Part shown: positions 10,260 through 21,799 of the stretch, piece by piece
How positions within the stretch are numbered: the first letter of the stretch is position 1
Layout: each line of letters opens with the position of its first letter
Assembly (NCBI GenBank): GCA_032717465.1
Contig: CM064690.1
Coordinates: forward strand, 14,428,175-14,492,174
From: Coenobita brevimanus
Lineage: Eukaryota; Arthropoda; Malacostraca; Decapoda; Coenobitidae
DNA: 64,000 bases
Reading direction: 5' to 3'
Program-made: the position numbers and the translations under genes
The notes under the pieces: model-generated
What the model was told of the DNA's origin: nothing
Database searches by the model: none
Seen by the model: the letters and a program-made list of their open reading frames with translations, nothing else

Positions 10260-12829
10260 CGGTGGGCTTGCACAGTGCACGAGATCACAGTGAGCGAATC
10301 GCATTGTGCATGTGTGACCAAAAATCATAACCAAAAACCTTGAATGCATGAGTTTACCCCACAGAACGTGAGGTAGAGGCAAGGAGTGGCTCAAAAATGC
10401 CTTTCTCTATTAGTATGCAACCCCTCCCACACACACACAACGCGTCCATCGTCACGTGGCTCCATGTTGATACGCAGAAATTCCCGGGCATTCTACTGCG
10501 CACCTTGGGGTACGACGTGGCAAGCGTGCCATAACAGACCCGGCTTATGCACAGTGCAGATCTGCTTTTTGCAGCTAACCTGTCATGTACAAAATGTGGC
10601 GTTTTTTTGCTGCTCCATCCTGGCCTGTACATTGCCGTACCATAGCTCCAACCCCGAGAGTTAAGAGACTTCTGATGCACGCAACCAAGTTTGAGGTTAT
10701 CAAGGAGAAGGAGATGGGAAAAGGAAACACCGCTATCGGGAAAGCCCTGGGACAGGCTGAATCAACAGTGAGGACAATGTGGATGAACCGCGATGCCATC
10801 AGGGCTCTAGTGAAAACGTATGGTGCATCTGACCTAGACGGCCGTTCCTGGATGGGAAATCGTGCGATGATACTAATGGAACGGTATCTTGCCACCTTCA
10901 TAATGAGGAAGGAGAAGGAAGGTGTTCCACTGAATGGCATATTTATTCAGAACCAAGCCCAGCTCTTTCACTAGGCAACATCTTGGAAGTTAAATGTGGA
11001 CAAACCTTTCAAGGCATCGGTAGGATGGCTGCACCATTTTTTGAAATGCAAGGAACTCCGTCACATCAAAGTGTCTGGTGAACATGGCTCTGCTGACGAG
11101 CTGGCCGTGAGAGAGTATCCTGCGATATTTAGAGCACTTCTTGAAGAGGACAGTACAGTATACCAAGGACCAGATCTACAACGTCGTCGAAACGTCGTTT
11201 TACTGCCAGGCCATGCCCAAATCGACTTATATCGCTAAAAAACAGAAACAAGCCCCTGGCCGCAAGCTCCAGAAGTGTAAGATGACGGTAATGTTCGCTG
11301 TAAACCTGTCTGGGAGCCACAAGATGAGGCCAGTTGTTGTACACACAGCTTCACACCCAAGGTGCTACAAAAACCTCATGAACATGGATGCAAGTGGCGT
11401 GTACTGGTACAAGTCTGCAAATGGTTGGATGATTGGGAGCATTATGGCAGACTGGTTAACAAGGCACTGCGTCCCCGATGCCAGTGCCAAGTGCTGGGAA
11501 CTGGGCATTCCATTTAAGATGCTCCTTGTGCTGGACAATGCACCAAGTCACCCTCTGTACCTAGAAGATCTGCATAAGGATTGTCGTGTTGTGTTTCTGC
11601 CGCCCCCGAGGGCATCACTAATGCAGCCACTGGATCAAAAACTGATTGCCACTGTGAAGCTCTTGTACCACAAGCAAGTATACGACTACCTATGCAGGAA
11701 GACTGATCCACAAGAGGAGCTTCATGCCCTACAAGAAGGCCACGACGAAGACCCCGATGAGGCACCTGCTCCTGTATCATCTTCACCAGCAGCTGTATCC
11801 CAACACTTCACAGGTGACCTGACTGTTGAGGCATTTTGGCGTCGTTTTTCGGTGAAGGACGCAGTTGACTTTCTCCTACAAGCATGGCAGCAGATTACAC
11901 CTGCAACAGTGAACCATGCATGGCGAATGCTCGTGCCTCAATTATGCACGACCCATGAGACTGCCATTCAACCACTGGCCAAGGCTGAGGCAGCATCACT
12001 GACAGCAGCACAAGCTGCACCAGGTTTTGAGGATGTTATGTTGGCGGACATACGGGAAGTGCATGCTGCTATTGAGGAACAGCCTCCCAAGGAAGTTTTG
12101 CAACGGATAGACGAGGCTGACGCTGAGCCCGATGCCAGGCAGAGTCAAGTTGAGCAGCCTAGTGTGGTGGAGGGGAATACAGAGCTGTGTATGTCAAGAA
12201 TAAGCAAGAACCTTGCTGCCGTGGATAAGCTCAAGGAAGAGGAAGTCAGCAACCTAAGAATGGAGGAGGTTCTGGTTGGTATCGACAACTCTTCCGTTTC
12301 TACACAGACAGGCACAGGCAAGAAATAGACAGGAGAAGACAGACACTTATAACAAGTTACACACAGCGGGCTCAAGTTAGTGAAAGTGAGGAACCAGCTA
12401 CATTGTCTGATGCTGTTCCTGTTGGGGATGAAGAGGATGCAATGCCAGATGTGTCAGCATTGGACTTCAGGGGGTTTGTGGTCGAAGTGAGTGACTTTGA
12501 GGCTCCTGGGAAAGGTGCTTAAGAGGAGTCTGTGAAGGGAAGTGTTGGTGCGGCGCTGTAAGTGTTGCTGCGCCTCGGAACCCCTGTTATTTAAGTCCAT
12601 TAGGCCTGTTGTCTATTGTTGTTAAGGTGACTACCCATATTTTTGTTATTGTAGCTATATCTGTAGTACAGTGTCTGAAAAATTTGACCTTTATTATGTC
12701 TCTAAGGGCCAAAATATGCCCAGATATGAGAGGGTACTGCCCATATGTAATTTTTCTTGTAAGATTATGTATTCACAATGTGCGAGGACCTGGACCGCCC
12801 AATCTCTCGCACACTGTGCGAGCCCACTG
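10260..12829 (+). mobile_element. Tigger 1 (pogo-class DNA transposon, 2.57 kb)
   Basis: Terminal inverted repeats of about 27 bp can be aligned. The left end reads CGGTGGGCTTGCACAGTG; the right end, complemented, reads CAGTGGGCTCGCACAGTG. Both are flanked by TA (10258-10259 and 12830-12831), the target duplication expected of pogo/mariner elements. A broken transposase lies between them. The element sits at the right terminus of the older Tigger-2-like derivative. Confidence 0.85.
10585..12328 (+). pseudogene. Tigger 1 transposase, broken (CENP-B HTH + DDE)
   Basis: A pogo/Tigger transposase would bind the element ends and excise the DNA. The first part (10675-10971) reads an N-terminal helix-turn-helix (KFEVIKEKEMGKGNTAIGK). 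An in-frame stop follows at 10972-10974. The CENP-B-type DNA-binding part with GWLHHFLKCKEL continues in the same frame to about 11150. A frameshift then leads to the DDE domain (to 12328). The first catalytic position reads YNVVET where this family has Asp (YNADET). The second Asp is kept in LLVLDNAPSHP and the third in LMQPLDQKLIA. The C-terminal 180 residues are acidic and low in complexity. One stop, one frameshift and a lost catalytic residue make it inactive. Confidence 0.85.
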
Positions 12830-12859
12830 TATACAGTATATATATAATATATATCATCC

Positions 12860-13338
12860 ATCATCCAATTCTATGTTGCCCGATGAGGAGCGTAAGAGCC
12901 CAGCGCTAGGCAAGTTGGTCCTGACATTTAAGATGAGAATGACTACCTTCATTCATCCCTGAGTGGCATTATGTGAGCAATAAACCCCAACTTCTGCTTG
13001 GATATAAACCTGCACTGGCTCAGTCCGATTGGAGCACCTTAATTACTCACTAAACCACCAGGTGCCATAATTTGGTTATATGGGTACCACCCAGCATAGT
13101 AAATGGTTTCCTGGTGTACAGGAAACCATTTGGCTTCCCAATTGGTGTAGCATTATCCATAGGCAGAAGGAAGAGGAAAGAATGAAGGAAAGAAAGACAG
13201 AAGAGGGGGAGTAAAGTCACCCGTAGGCCGAAGGAGGAGGAAGGAATGAAGGAAAGAAAGACAGAAGAGGAAGGAAGGAAGAGAGGAAAGGGCAGACACC
13301 CAAAGCAGCACTACATTGAGTGAGTGGATGGTGAGTGC
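12860..13338 (-). repeat. Interspersed repeat A, copy 2
   Basis: Reverse-complement copy of the repeat at 3505-3990, with the same block order: GATGAGGAGCGTAAGAGCC, GCAATAAACCCCAA, CACCAGGTGCCATAAT, GGTTTCCTGGTGTACAGGAA, then AGGAAGAGGAAAGAATGAAG. The purine-rich block is partly duplicated (13160-13200 and 13225-13270). Confidence 0.85.
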
Positions 13339-13495
13339 CAGGGTTGGGTCCAAGTACAGTACATGTACTTGGTACTCGGACTTAAATACGGTTTTTCATG
13401 TACTTGTACTTGGACCTGGAGTTTAAAACTTTGGTTGTACTTGTACTTTTACTTAGACCCTAAGTACTTGAAAAAATACCAGGTACAGTGAGTCT
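13339..13495. repeat. GTACTTG-rich sequence, possible hAT-like terminus
   Basis: CAGGGTTGGGTCCAAGTAC is followed by many GTACTTG/TGTACTT repeats. Such sub-terminal arrays occur at ends of some hAT elements, but I found no partner end in the window, so the class is uncertain. Confidence 0.4.
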
Positions 13496-14043
13496 TCGAA
13501 ACACAAAAACCCAAAGTACGAATTTTCGATGGTACGAAAACAATGAATATAGGACAAATTTCAGGAATTTTTGGCGAGGCACAACATCCTGCAGGTAGGC
13601 TCCCTACTCACCGGACATGCCAATTTTAGTTATTCCCCAAACACAAAACTCCACAGAAGTTTTCCTGATTTGAGATAAGAGAAGAGATCATGACAAATGC
13701 TATGAAGCACCTGCAGGAGGTACTGAAAACTGACTTTGAAAAAGTTTCAGGCAGTGGAAAGAAGACTGGGCTACATGAATTAAGTCAGAAGGAGCCTTCT
13801 TTGAGGGGGATTAGTATCCTAGCTCAACAGGCTAGCTGTTTACTTTTTTAGAACTTAAGGTTGGATACTTTCTGGACAGACCTCGTATTTTGGGTTTGGT
13901 AATTGTGTTCATTTATACAGTGCTAATGGGGATAATTTTTCACAACCCTGTATTATAATTGTAACCATTGCCTTTAAATATCACAGACATTTTAGCATAT
14001 GCTAACCATACTATTGTACTACATTGTAATAATTTTCTTACAG
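13496..14043 (+). other. Intron sequence upstream of the UBE2Q exon
   Basis: No recognised repeat or coding frame, apart from a TA-flanked CAGTGAGTCTTCGAAAC start at about 13492 that could be a transposon end without a partner. It ends in a pyrimidine-rich acceptor (TAATAATTTTCTTACAG) at 14029-14043. Confidence 0.5.
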
Positions 14044-14148
14044 GAAACTTACCCCCACTCCCCTCCGGTTTGGTTTGCGGAGACGGAGGACACAAATGTC
14101 ACGAATGCCATTGAGCGGCTCAGTAACACCAGCGGGAAAGACAATCAT
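14044..14148 (+). CDS. Internal exon of a UBE2Q-family ubiquitin-conjugating enzyme
   Basis: A 105-bp, 35-codon exon, phase 0 at both ends. The acceptor is TTTTCTTACAG and the donor GTAAGT follows at 14149. It encodes ETYPHSPPVWFAETEDTNV and continues with a leucine-poor helix ending SGKDNH. The YP-x-PP-WF core and the following acidic stretch match the N-terminal RWD-like region of UBE2Q1/UBE2Q2 proteins. These are E2 enzymes that carry ubiquitin on a C-terminal UBC-domain cysteine, which is not in this window. The frame is clean and GC-richer than its surroundings, which argues for a live host exon rather than repeat debris. I recognised no other exon of this gene on either side, so both adjoining introns must be long and full of transposons. 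The assignment rests on recalled family sequence; which paralogue it is cannot be decided. Confidence 0.8.
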
Positions 14149-14454
14149 GTAAGTTGTGAAAGATATTTGTGTCTGCTTGGTTATTTTTCATTTTCTATTG
14201 GTATTTGTCTTTTCTTGTACCTTTTTTCTTTCATTTTCTTTGGAAGAGTTGCTTCTTGCAGGTTTGCTGCCTTTTGTTTGTAATTTTTTCTTAAATTTAT
14301 ATACACAGTAAACTTAGTATATTGAGGTAAATGGGGAAAAGTGACAGTATAGTTAATACATTGTTGGGGGAACTATAATGTCCCCAGCTTTGATATGTAC
14401 CAATCATGTTTGGTGGGTATCTAATGGAATTATAAGTGTTCAGTTTATTGTCCA
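14149..14454 (+). other. Intron sequence downstream of the UBE2Q exon
   Basis: Begins with the donor GTAAGT. It is T-rich, with no recognised element until LINE-B copy 3. Confidence 0.55.
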
Positions 14455-16811
14455 TTGTCTCTGTCTATTGCCAGACACCTTAATCCCGTAAGGGGTGGCC
14501 ACAAACAAATCACCTCCATGTCACCCTGTCCCCTTCCATTTCGCTGCCCTGCTCCCAGCTCACACCTCCCCTCTCTCATATACCTCTCCACTTCATCTCT
14601 CCATCCCATCATTGGCCTCCCCCTCACTCTCCCCCTCTCCACCTCTCATATACAGTACCCTCGTCAGTCTCTCACTCTCCATCCTTTCCACATGGCCAAA
14701 CCACTGCAGTGTGTTTCTCCTAACGCTTCCTGTCACATCCACATCCACACCACAATGCTTCTTCACCCTCATTTATCAGTCTGTCTCTCCATGTGACTCC
14801 ACATGCTCCTCTCAAATAACTCATTTCCACTGCTCTCACTCGACTTCTGTCCCTCCCACAAGGTCCAAGCTTCACTTCCATACGTTAAACATGGTATCAC
14901 AATACTGTCATGTAGTAACTTTTTCACATCCATGCTCACTTCCCTGTTTCTTGTCACTGCTTTCAAGGAACCTTCAATCTTTCTTCCTTTGCTGTACTCT
15001 TTCAAGCACTTCACCCTCTAAACTTCCATCCTTACTCATCACATTACCCAAGTACTTAAATGCACTCACATTTTCCATTTCCTCCTCATCCAACCTCATT
15101 TTACATCCACAGACTTAACTTCGTTTAATGACCATAACTTTACACTTCCCTACATTCACTTTAGATTCAGTTTCTTACACACTGTCCCAGACTCAACCAC
15201 CAAGCCATGCAGCTCCCCTTCGTCTTCACTTATCAACACAATATCATCTGCAAACAGCAGTACAGGGAGTTTCGAACACTGCTCACTCTCATTAGGGCCA
15301 CTCCAACATCCACTGTACTACCTTATATCACTTTTATAACCCCATCCATATACAGACTGAACTACCGTGGAGACATGACACATCCCTGTTTTAATCCAAA
15401 CTTCAGATAGAAAAATTCACTTGGTTCACTATCCACATACACTGCAGCCTTAGCACCCTCATACATACTCTTCACGGCCTTCAACAACGTCCCATCTACT
15501 CCATATATTCTTAATACTGTCCACAGTCCTTGTGTACCCACCCTGTCATATGCTTTCACCAAACCCATGAAGGCTGCACACAACTTCTTTCCCTTCTCTA
15601 GAAACTTTTCTACTAAAGATCCAAGAATGAATATCTGCTCTGCACAACCTCTTCCTTTCCTAAAACCTCCCTGTTTTTCTCCAACTAATTCCTCTGTTGT
15701 TTCCCGAACCCTGTTAATAAGTATCCTACCATATACTTTTCCTATTACACCAAGAAGACGAATGCCCCTATGATTATCACATACTTCTTTTTCCCCTTTT
15801 CCATTTGTACAGGGGGATAGTTATACCTGACTGCCAATCCTCTGGGACTCTACCTCCCTCTTAGGCCAATCTGCATATCTTCCACATTCATTCTACTACT
15901 ATTTCTCCCCCCTGCTTCAGCATTTCACCAGACACTCCATCAATGCCTGGGGCTTTCCTTATTTTAACTTCATTGTTTCAACAACTTCCATCCTACTGAT
16001 TTCTTCCCCTCCTCTCACATCCCTCCTTCTCCCTGCCATTCCCCAGCAACTTAAACTCACACTACATTCATTCTATATGATCAAGAATTCCTTAAAGTGT
16101 TCTCTCCATCTGCTTACTTTTTCTCCCTTCTCCACTAGTAATCTACAGTGCTATTTTTATCTTTCACTCCCCAGCTAACTTCTTTGGCACCCTGTCTAAC
16201 TCTCTTTACATCTTTCCGGAACATTTTCTTACATTCCCTCCACTTTACACTCAAATTCCTTCTAAATTCCTCTTTCCTTTTCTTCTTACCCTCTCTAACT
16301 AATCTTTTCACCTCTCTCTTCCTCCATACATATAACTCTCTCTTCTATCTCTCAACTTCTTCCACGCCCCTGTTTCTCATCCACTCACTATATGCTTTCT
16401 TCTTTTGTGGCACAGCCTGTCTCACCTTTTCATTCCACCATGCTGTTCCCTGCACCGTCTTTTGTCTTCTATTCACCCACACAGCACCTCACATGCTGCA
16501 CAGGTTTCTTCTGTATCTTGCACACACCTTCCACGTCCCCCATCTGCTCCAATCCAAATTTAGCCAATCGCTCTTCCACTTCACGCATATATTCCGCCAT
16601 TTTTCCATCCTCCTGTAACCTTTCCAACTCCTTGTATGAACTACTTCCTCCCGTCCTTCCCTTCTTCTATTTCCCCATTTCATTCAGACCTTGATTCTGA
16701 CCACCACCAAGTCGTGGTCAGAAAATCCGGTCCCCCAACTTCTGTATGCTCTTGCACCCATTACACACCTTCTCATCCTGTCATTCACACACACATAATG
16801 AATCATTGCCT
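14455..16811 (-). mobile_element. LINE-B copy 3, 5'-truncated and decayed
   Basis: The minus strand starts near 16811 inside the endonuclease (IHYVCVNDRMRRCVMGARAY; SDHDLVVVRIKV), runs through the linker and RT (motif A region AAFMGLVKAYDRVGTQ near 15560, GLKQGCVMSP near 15370) and ends with the [12 protein letters not shown] block near 14590. Many stops and frameshifts are present. Only a remnant of the TAGA tail is left at 14450-14470. The 5' end is joined to an inverted copy of itself, forming a hairpin. Confidence 0.85.
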
Positions 16812-16843
16812 GTGTGGATGACAGGATGTGAAGGTGTGTAATG
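16759..16843. repeat. 32-bp-arm inverted repeat at the 5' end of LINE-B copy 3
   Basis: Arms 16759-16790 and 16812-16843 are reverse complements with two mismatches by eye, separated by about 21 bp. Both arms are the same piece of LINE-B endonuclease sequence, so the element's 5' end has folded back on itself. Confidence 0.85.
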
Positions 16844-17289
16844 TAATCCATTGTGTATGGGTTATATTGTGTACCTTGATACTGTACATAAAAATCATGA
16901 ATGTTGAAATCAGTAATAAACAATAGGACAAGGAAAAGATTTTTTATTTTTTATTTTTTTTTATTTATTTTTTTTTTTTTTTACCTTCCATCTTGTGTTG
17001 CAGTTGCATCTTGATTAAGTGGTCTCTAGTTTGATAAATACAGTCACTGCAAATAAAATGATGATGCCAAAAAATAGTTGCTTGAAGTTATCTCATTACT
17101 GTAATGGCTGAAAAAAACACACAAAGTGGGTCATACAGATTTTGTTCAGTATTTCAGATTACTTCTCTTCTTTTTTATTACATAAGCAAGTTGTTTAGGC
17201 ATTGATTTAGCTAATTTTTTGAACTATTCATGTTACATTTACTTGCATCATCATCATCAAAATCATCATCATCATCATCATCATCTAAA
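16844..17289. other. A/T-rich spacer with T-run and (ATC)n
   Basis: An almost pure T/A block lies at 16938-16981 and an (ATC)n microsatellite at about 17246-17285. Nothing coding is seen. Confidence 0.6.
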
Positions 17290-17690
17290 TCTCTGTTTCC
17301 CCATGAGGAGCATAGAAGCCCTGGTCTATGGAAGTTGGTTCTGATATTTAAGATGAGAGTGACCAGCCTCATGAGTGGCATTACGCGAGCAGCAAACCCC
17401 AACCACCCCTTGGACACACGTCTGCACAGGCCCAATCCAATTGGCATGCCTTAATTACCCACTAATCCACCAGGTGCCATAATCTGGTTATACTGTATGG
17501 TTACCAGCATGTGAAGTAAATGGTTTCTTGGCGTACAGGAAACCATTTGGCTTGTCACTCAGTGTAGAGTCACCTGTAGACAAAAGGAAGAGGAAAGAAT
17601 GAAGGAAAGAAAGACAGAAGAAGGAAGGAAGAGAGGAAAGGGCAGTCACCCAAGAGCACCACTACAATGAGTAGATGGTGAGCGCCCCCA
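17290..17690 (-). repeat. Interspersed repeat A, copy 3
   Basis: Same orientation and block order as copy 2: CCCCATGAGGAGCATAGAAG, AGCAAACCCCAACCACCCC, CCACCAGGTGCCATAATC, GTACAGGAAACCATTTGGC, then AGGAAGAGGAAAGAATGAAG. The purine block is present once. Confidence 0.85.
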
Positions 17691-18400
17691 TCTACCACTG
17701 ACATCTTTTATAAATTTCTTCATTTTTGGCGCACTTGAATTGTCCTTTGTTGCTTGCCTCCTTTTCATAATTGAACATACATTCTCCATGGGATTGAGGT
17801 CAGGTGAATTCCCAGGCCATTCCTGGACATCTGTGTTGGTATCTTGGTGAAATTTGGCTATTTTTCTTGTCCCATGATAGGGGGCTGTATCCTGCATGGG
17901 GATTTTAGCATCATGAACACTCATATACAGCAGCAAATGCTCACCTAGCACATCAATATACAGGCTTTGATCCATTGTTTTACCTTTTGGTTGAAAGTAC
18001 AAGCCTACTCGACCACTCTTTCGTGAGAAACATCCCTACACCTTCACTTGATCAGGATGTTTGACAGTCTTATTGTGTACTGTACCTTGGGTCAGACATG
18101 TCTAAGCCTCGAGGTCGCCTCACTTTCCTTCCACTTGCCTGTATAACTTTAAACATGCTCTCATAGTTGAACATGACTTCCTCCCATTGTACTTCTGTCC
18201 AGGCTGCATATTTCTTTGCAAAATTCAGCCTCTTGGTCTTTATGGCATCTTAGCAGCATGCGTTGCTGTAAGTCCAAGCTCTTACTTCAGCCTATGTTTA
18301 ACTGTTCCAACAGATGTGTTTCAGTAAATCAAGGTTTTCCTGCTTTAGTTCTTTGGGTGTAATTTGTGGGTATTTCATAATTTCTCACTGCTGCCACCAA
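17690..18400 (-). pseudogene. Tc1-like transposase relic (C-terminal catalytic half)
   Basis: On the minus strand, 18002-17646 reads a Tc1/mariner DDE end: a MYFQPKGKTMDQSLYIDVL segment, a D-containing MQDTAPYHG (normally QDGAP-H) and EWPGNSPDLNPMENV with the final catalytic Glu. Upstream (about 18240-18003), in other frames, are degenerate equivalents of the first catalytic block and the preceding KRLNFAKKYAAWT-like segment. The N-terminal DNA-binding half is not attached. Frameshifts and stops make it dead. No terminal repeats were identified. Confidence 0.75.
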
Positions 18401-18458
18401 TGTCAGAGGCCACCAGATATCAGGATTAAGTGATATTTATCATTTTTTTGTTTTTTAA

Positions 18459-19250
18459 CCCTTTAACCGCAGGCATTGTTTTGCCCCGACTGGCCACTCC
18501 CGCGGAGGTTCCAGCCAAAATGTAAACAAACTTTAAACCTTTATAACTCTGCACAGAATAAATCTAGAGCGAAAAATAAGGTACCATTAGAAAGTACTAA
18601 CCTTTGGCTTTGCAGTGATGTAGGTTTCATGATTTCGTTGACTATCACTGGATGGGCAGTGCCATTAGAAGTGAGCGATCTAAAATCACTATTTTTCGCT
18701 CACACACCATTACCAAATGCCAACCTCATTCTGGTAATAATACTATAAACATATATGAACACTGCACATATGATAAACACCCACTCTGTGTTCACTGAGG
18801 CAGGTAAAAGGCACTGTAATTGCCCGCACTTCAGTGCCACATCAGTGGTGTTGTAATCACTATTTTTCGCTCACACACCATTACCAAATGCCAACCTCAT
18901 TCTGATAATAATACTATAAACATATATGAACACTGCACATACGATAAACACCCACTCTGTGCTCACTGAGGCAGGTAAAAGGCACTGTAATTGCCCGCAC
19001 TTCACTGCCACATCAGCGGTGTTGTCACTCACACAGCTGGACAGATACTAATGCGTGTTTGGTCAGGGGTGGGGTGGGGGGCCCGGGGGATGGGAGGTGG
19101 GGGCCCAGGGGGTGGGAGGAGGGAGGTGGGGGTCGGCTGGAATGAAGGAACTTAATAGCTACTCTCCCTTGAAACAATTGGCGCACGGAAAAAACACGCG
19201 GTATTAAAAATATTCACAAACATTCGAGAATGACACCCGCGGTTAAAGGG
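18459..19250. mobile_element. piggyBac-like MITE (TTAA flanks, 792 bp)
   Basis: TTAA occurs at both borders (18455-18458 and 19251-19254). Inside these, the ends are inverted repeats: CCCTTTAACCGCAGGC on the left and CCCTTTAACCGCGGGTG on the right (complemented). TTAA duplication with a short CCC-starting inverted repeat is characteristic of the piggyBac superfamily. There is no transposase frame, so it is a non-autonomous element. Confidence 0.8.
18684..19025. repeat. 171-bp tandem duplication inside the MITE
   Basis: Units 18684-18854 and 18855-19025 are nearly identical (a few substitutions, such as CTGGTAATA/CTGATAATA). Each starts AATCACTATTTTTCGC and ends GTGGTGTTGT or GCGGTGTTGT. Confidence 0.9.
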
Positions 19251-19254
19251 TTAA

Positions 19255-19848
19255 TGGAGAAAGAAGATGTATTATCTTGTCTGGTTGATTGAAGAGACCC
19301 AGGAGGAGAGAAAGAATGAATGTTGGTGTTGTAGGGAAATGTGAGTTAGGGCATCTCTTTCCTGTTATCCTCTTCATATTGTAAGTGAAGGTGAAATGAT
19401 GAATAGGCAGTTTGGGGTCGATGGAGTTTTATTGTGGGACATTTGCTTGATTGAAAAGTTTAGGAGCTTGACATGACCATTTGTGCTAGCTGCTGCCCTC
19501 CAACTCTATCTCTAGCTTCTACTCACCTTGTCCTTTCGTCTTTCCTGGCTGTCTCTGATTCTCTCTCTCTGGTTCTCTATCCTTCTCTGCCCTTCTTTAA
19601 CTCTCCTACACATGATTTCAGACTTATATCCCCCTCTGACTTCCAGCTAAGTGTGTGGGCATACGTGTGCATACGTATGTGTGTGTGTGTCGGCCGCGTT
19701 TCTGACACGTGAACAGCTTCGATGAGATCATCCTGTGTCTGGCTACTGGGGAGTGTATCTAGCCTCTTCCTAGAGAACTCTACACTTAACTACTTGTATA
19801 ACATGTTACCTATAGCTATATACAGTAGTTACATAATTACATATTGTG
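19255..19848. other. Unassigned sequence
   Basis: No recognised gene or repeat family. A short TG-rich run lies at 19674-19691. Confidence 0.5.
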
Positions 19849-20043
19849 TCATAAAATATTAATGCCTCCATTCAGAATAGAATCCTCTGATGAAGAAGTC
19901 ACATGTGGTTTCCCAGAGCCTTTTTTCCTTGCTGGTGCAGTCTGCAGTGGTCCAGTGGCACTCCTCTCACACCAGTGGCTTACTGTTGTTTTTGAGAGTT
20001 TCAAAATTTTTCCTGTTTCAGTTAGAGACTTCTTTTGATACAA
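19849..20043 (-). pseudogene. Possible transposase helix-turn-helix relic
   Basis: A 64-codon minus-strand frame reads SLTETGKILKLSKTTVSHWC followed by a basic, GSGKPH-containing linker. This is the layout of the first homeodomain-like DNA-binding unit of Tc1/mariner transposases. No DDE domain follows. It might be the lost N-terminus of the Tc1 relic at 17690-18400, but 600 bp of unrelated sequence plus the MITE lie between. Confidence 0.45.
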
Positions 20044-21799
20044 AGTTGCTATTCAAGTTTTTTGAACAACTATAAGCTTTTTGCTCCCCATGATGCCCTG
20101 TCAGCTTTCACACACCTTTAGAAAAATGTTGCAACTCAAAGGTATAAAAAAATCTAGAGCAAGCACTGAGTAACCTCCCCTCATGCCAGCATGGAAGCCA
20201 CTACTCCCACATGCATTTCCCTAGTGGCCGAGATGGTAGGTGCTGCCAGAAGTACCATGATAGCCCGGGAATTGATAATGATCCTGAAAAATGAAAAGAT
20301 AATGTGAACTCTATATAAAGTAACGTTTTGTGGAGTCATCTTTTTGTTTGCAGTAACTGTACTGTAGTTGAACATTCTACTGTAGGGTGACAGAGGTTGA
20401 TAGAGCCAAAATTTCGATTAATGAGTTCCTTATACCATATTTTGTGACCTCCAGGACACTGCATTGTGAAGAATGTAGCCTAATGTGGGAATGACACTTT
20501 TGAGGTGGGGAGATTCTTGACCAGCAGTGCAGAAAGCCCTGCATGATACAGGAGTCATTTTCCCTCAAATACACACTAACCTTGCAAAATCTCCTGTCAC
20601 TCTGTTCATCAGTCAAGACTTGCATAATTAAGAAACAGTATCACCCCAGTAATTATGCATGAAGTTCCCTCTTATCACCATTCACTGTCCTGCTGCCCAA
20701 TTTCATTCATATAACCGTGACTTGAATAGGAGTGTTCGCGCGACTGGAGAAATGCCAGATATCACTGGTATTTTAATTTTTCGGACAGAAAAAAAATCAC
20801 GTCGGGCAATGATTGAATGGCCTTTTTCATGCATCTTATATATTGTAAAAATATGTAAATATTCTATTTCTTCTCAATAAAACAGTGCTTTGTCAATGCA
20901 GCATGAAAAAATATAGTAATATAAAAAATATTTCACAGCGGTTGCAGCCTGGTTTATGTATGCATAGAAATATATATCTTTAACCAACAATAATAGTTGA
21001 TTATAATTCATACTAACACATTAAACTCCCTGTGAGTAAGAATAAAACTTAATTCGCTTCAAGAAAGCATGTCGATATTTTGTTGCTGCCTCCTGTACGA
21101 CAAGTTTTCCAAGCAAACCAAAACAGTTGTGTCTTCACATGCTCTGTGACCTACTCCACCAGCTGGCTTGCTTCGTACGTCTGGCAGCGCTAGGCCATAA
21201 CATTTTAGAGTCTAATAAATATTAAACTATGGATATACCATATTTGCCATTTTTTGTACAAGTGAGAGTATATACGAATGTCATTATTCATACGCTTTTT
21301 TTTGCTTGTTACAGTCCAAAAACCGTCTTATTGACAGATACTGTCCTAACCTTAGGGAAGAATATATAAATATACGAATTTTTAGGCGATATTTTGGGTG
21401 AAATAGCACACGTAAGAGTATTTTACATTTTTTTAGAGGTATTTGCTTAACCAGTATCGTTAATATCGATCAGAAAAAGAACACTGAAGTTTAACTAAGA
21501 CCCCCTTAGCCCGTCAAAATGAAAATGAGACATAGTTTCTGGTGGTGTCTGGCAGATTTTCCACTCAGCGCAAACTCTCCTATTAACATACCAGTTCACA
21601 ACCAGCCAAGTAAAATTTACATGCAAGTGTATAAACAAAGACACACGTACTGTCTTATGTAAAATGAAAACCATGCATCCAAACCCAATAAGATCTTTTG
21701 TGCTCCTCAGAAAAATTAAAGGCCAATAAAAGTAGAAATAAAATTAATCCCTACATGACACACTTGCCTGTATGTTAACAGCATTAATAACACCAGTCA

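Noticed and set aside
18684..19025. Possible CRISPR-like or satellite array
   Set aside because: Only two 171-bp units, inside a eukaryotic MITE with TTAA flanks; no spacers.
17646..20043. One Tc1 element spanning the HTH relic and the DDE relic
   Set aside because: Besides the MITE, about 600 bp of unrelated sequence separates the two pieces and no terminal repeats were found, so joining them is not justified.
20191..20307. Small plus-strand frame starting MEATTPTCISLVAEMVG
   Set aside because: 38 codons, no recognisable domain, no splice or promoter context; not enough to call a gene.
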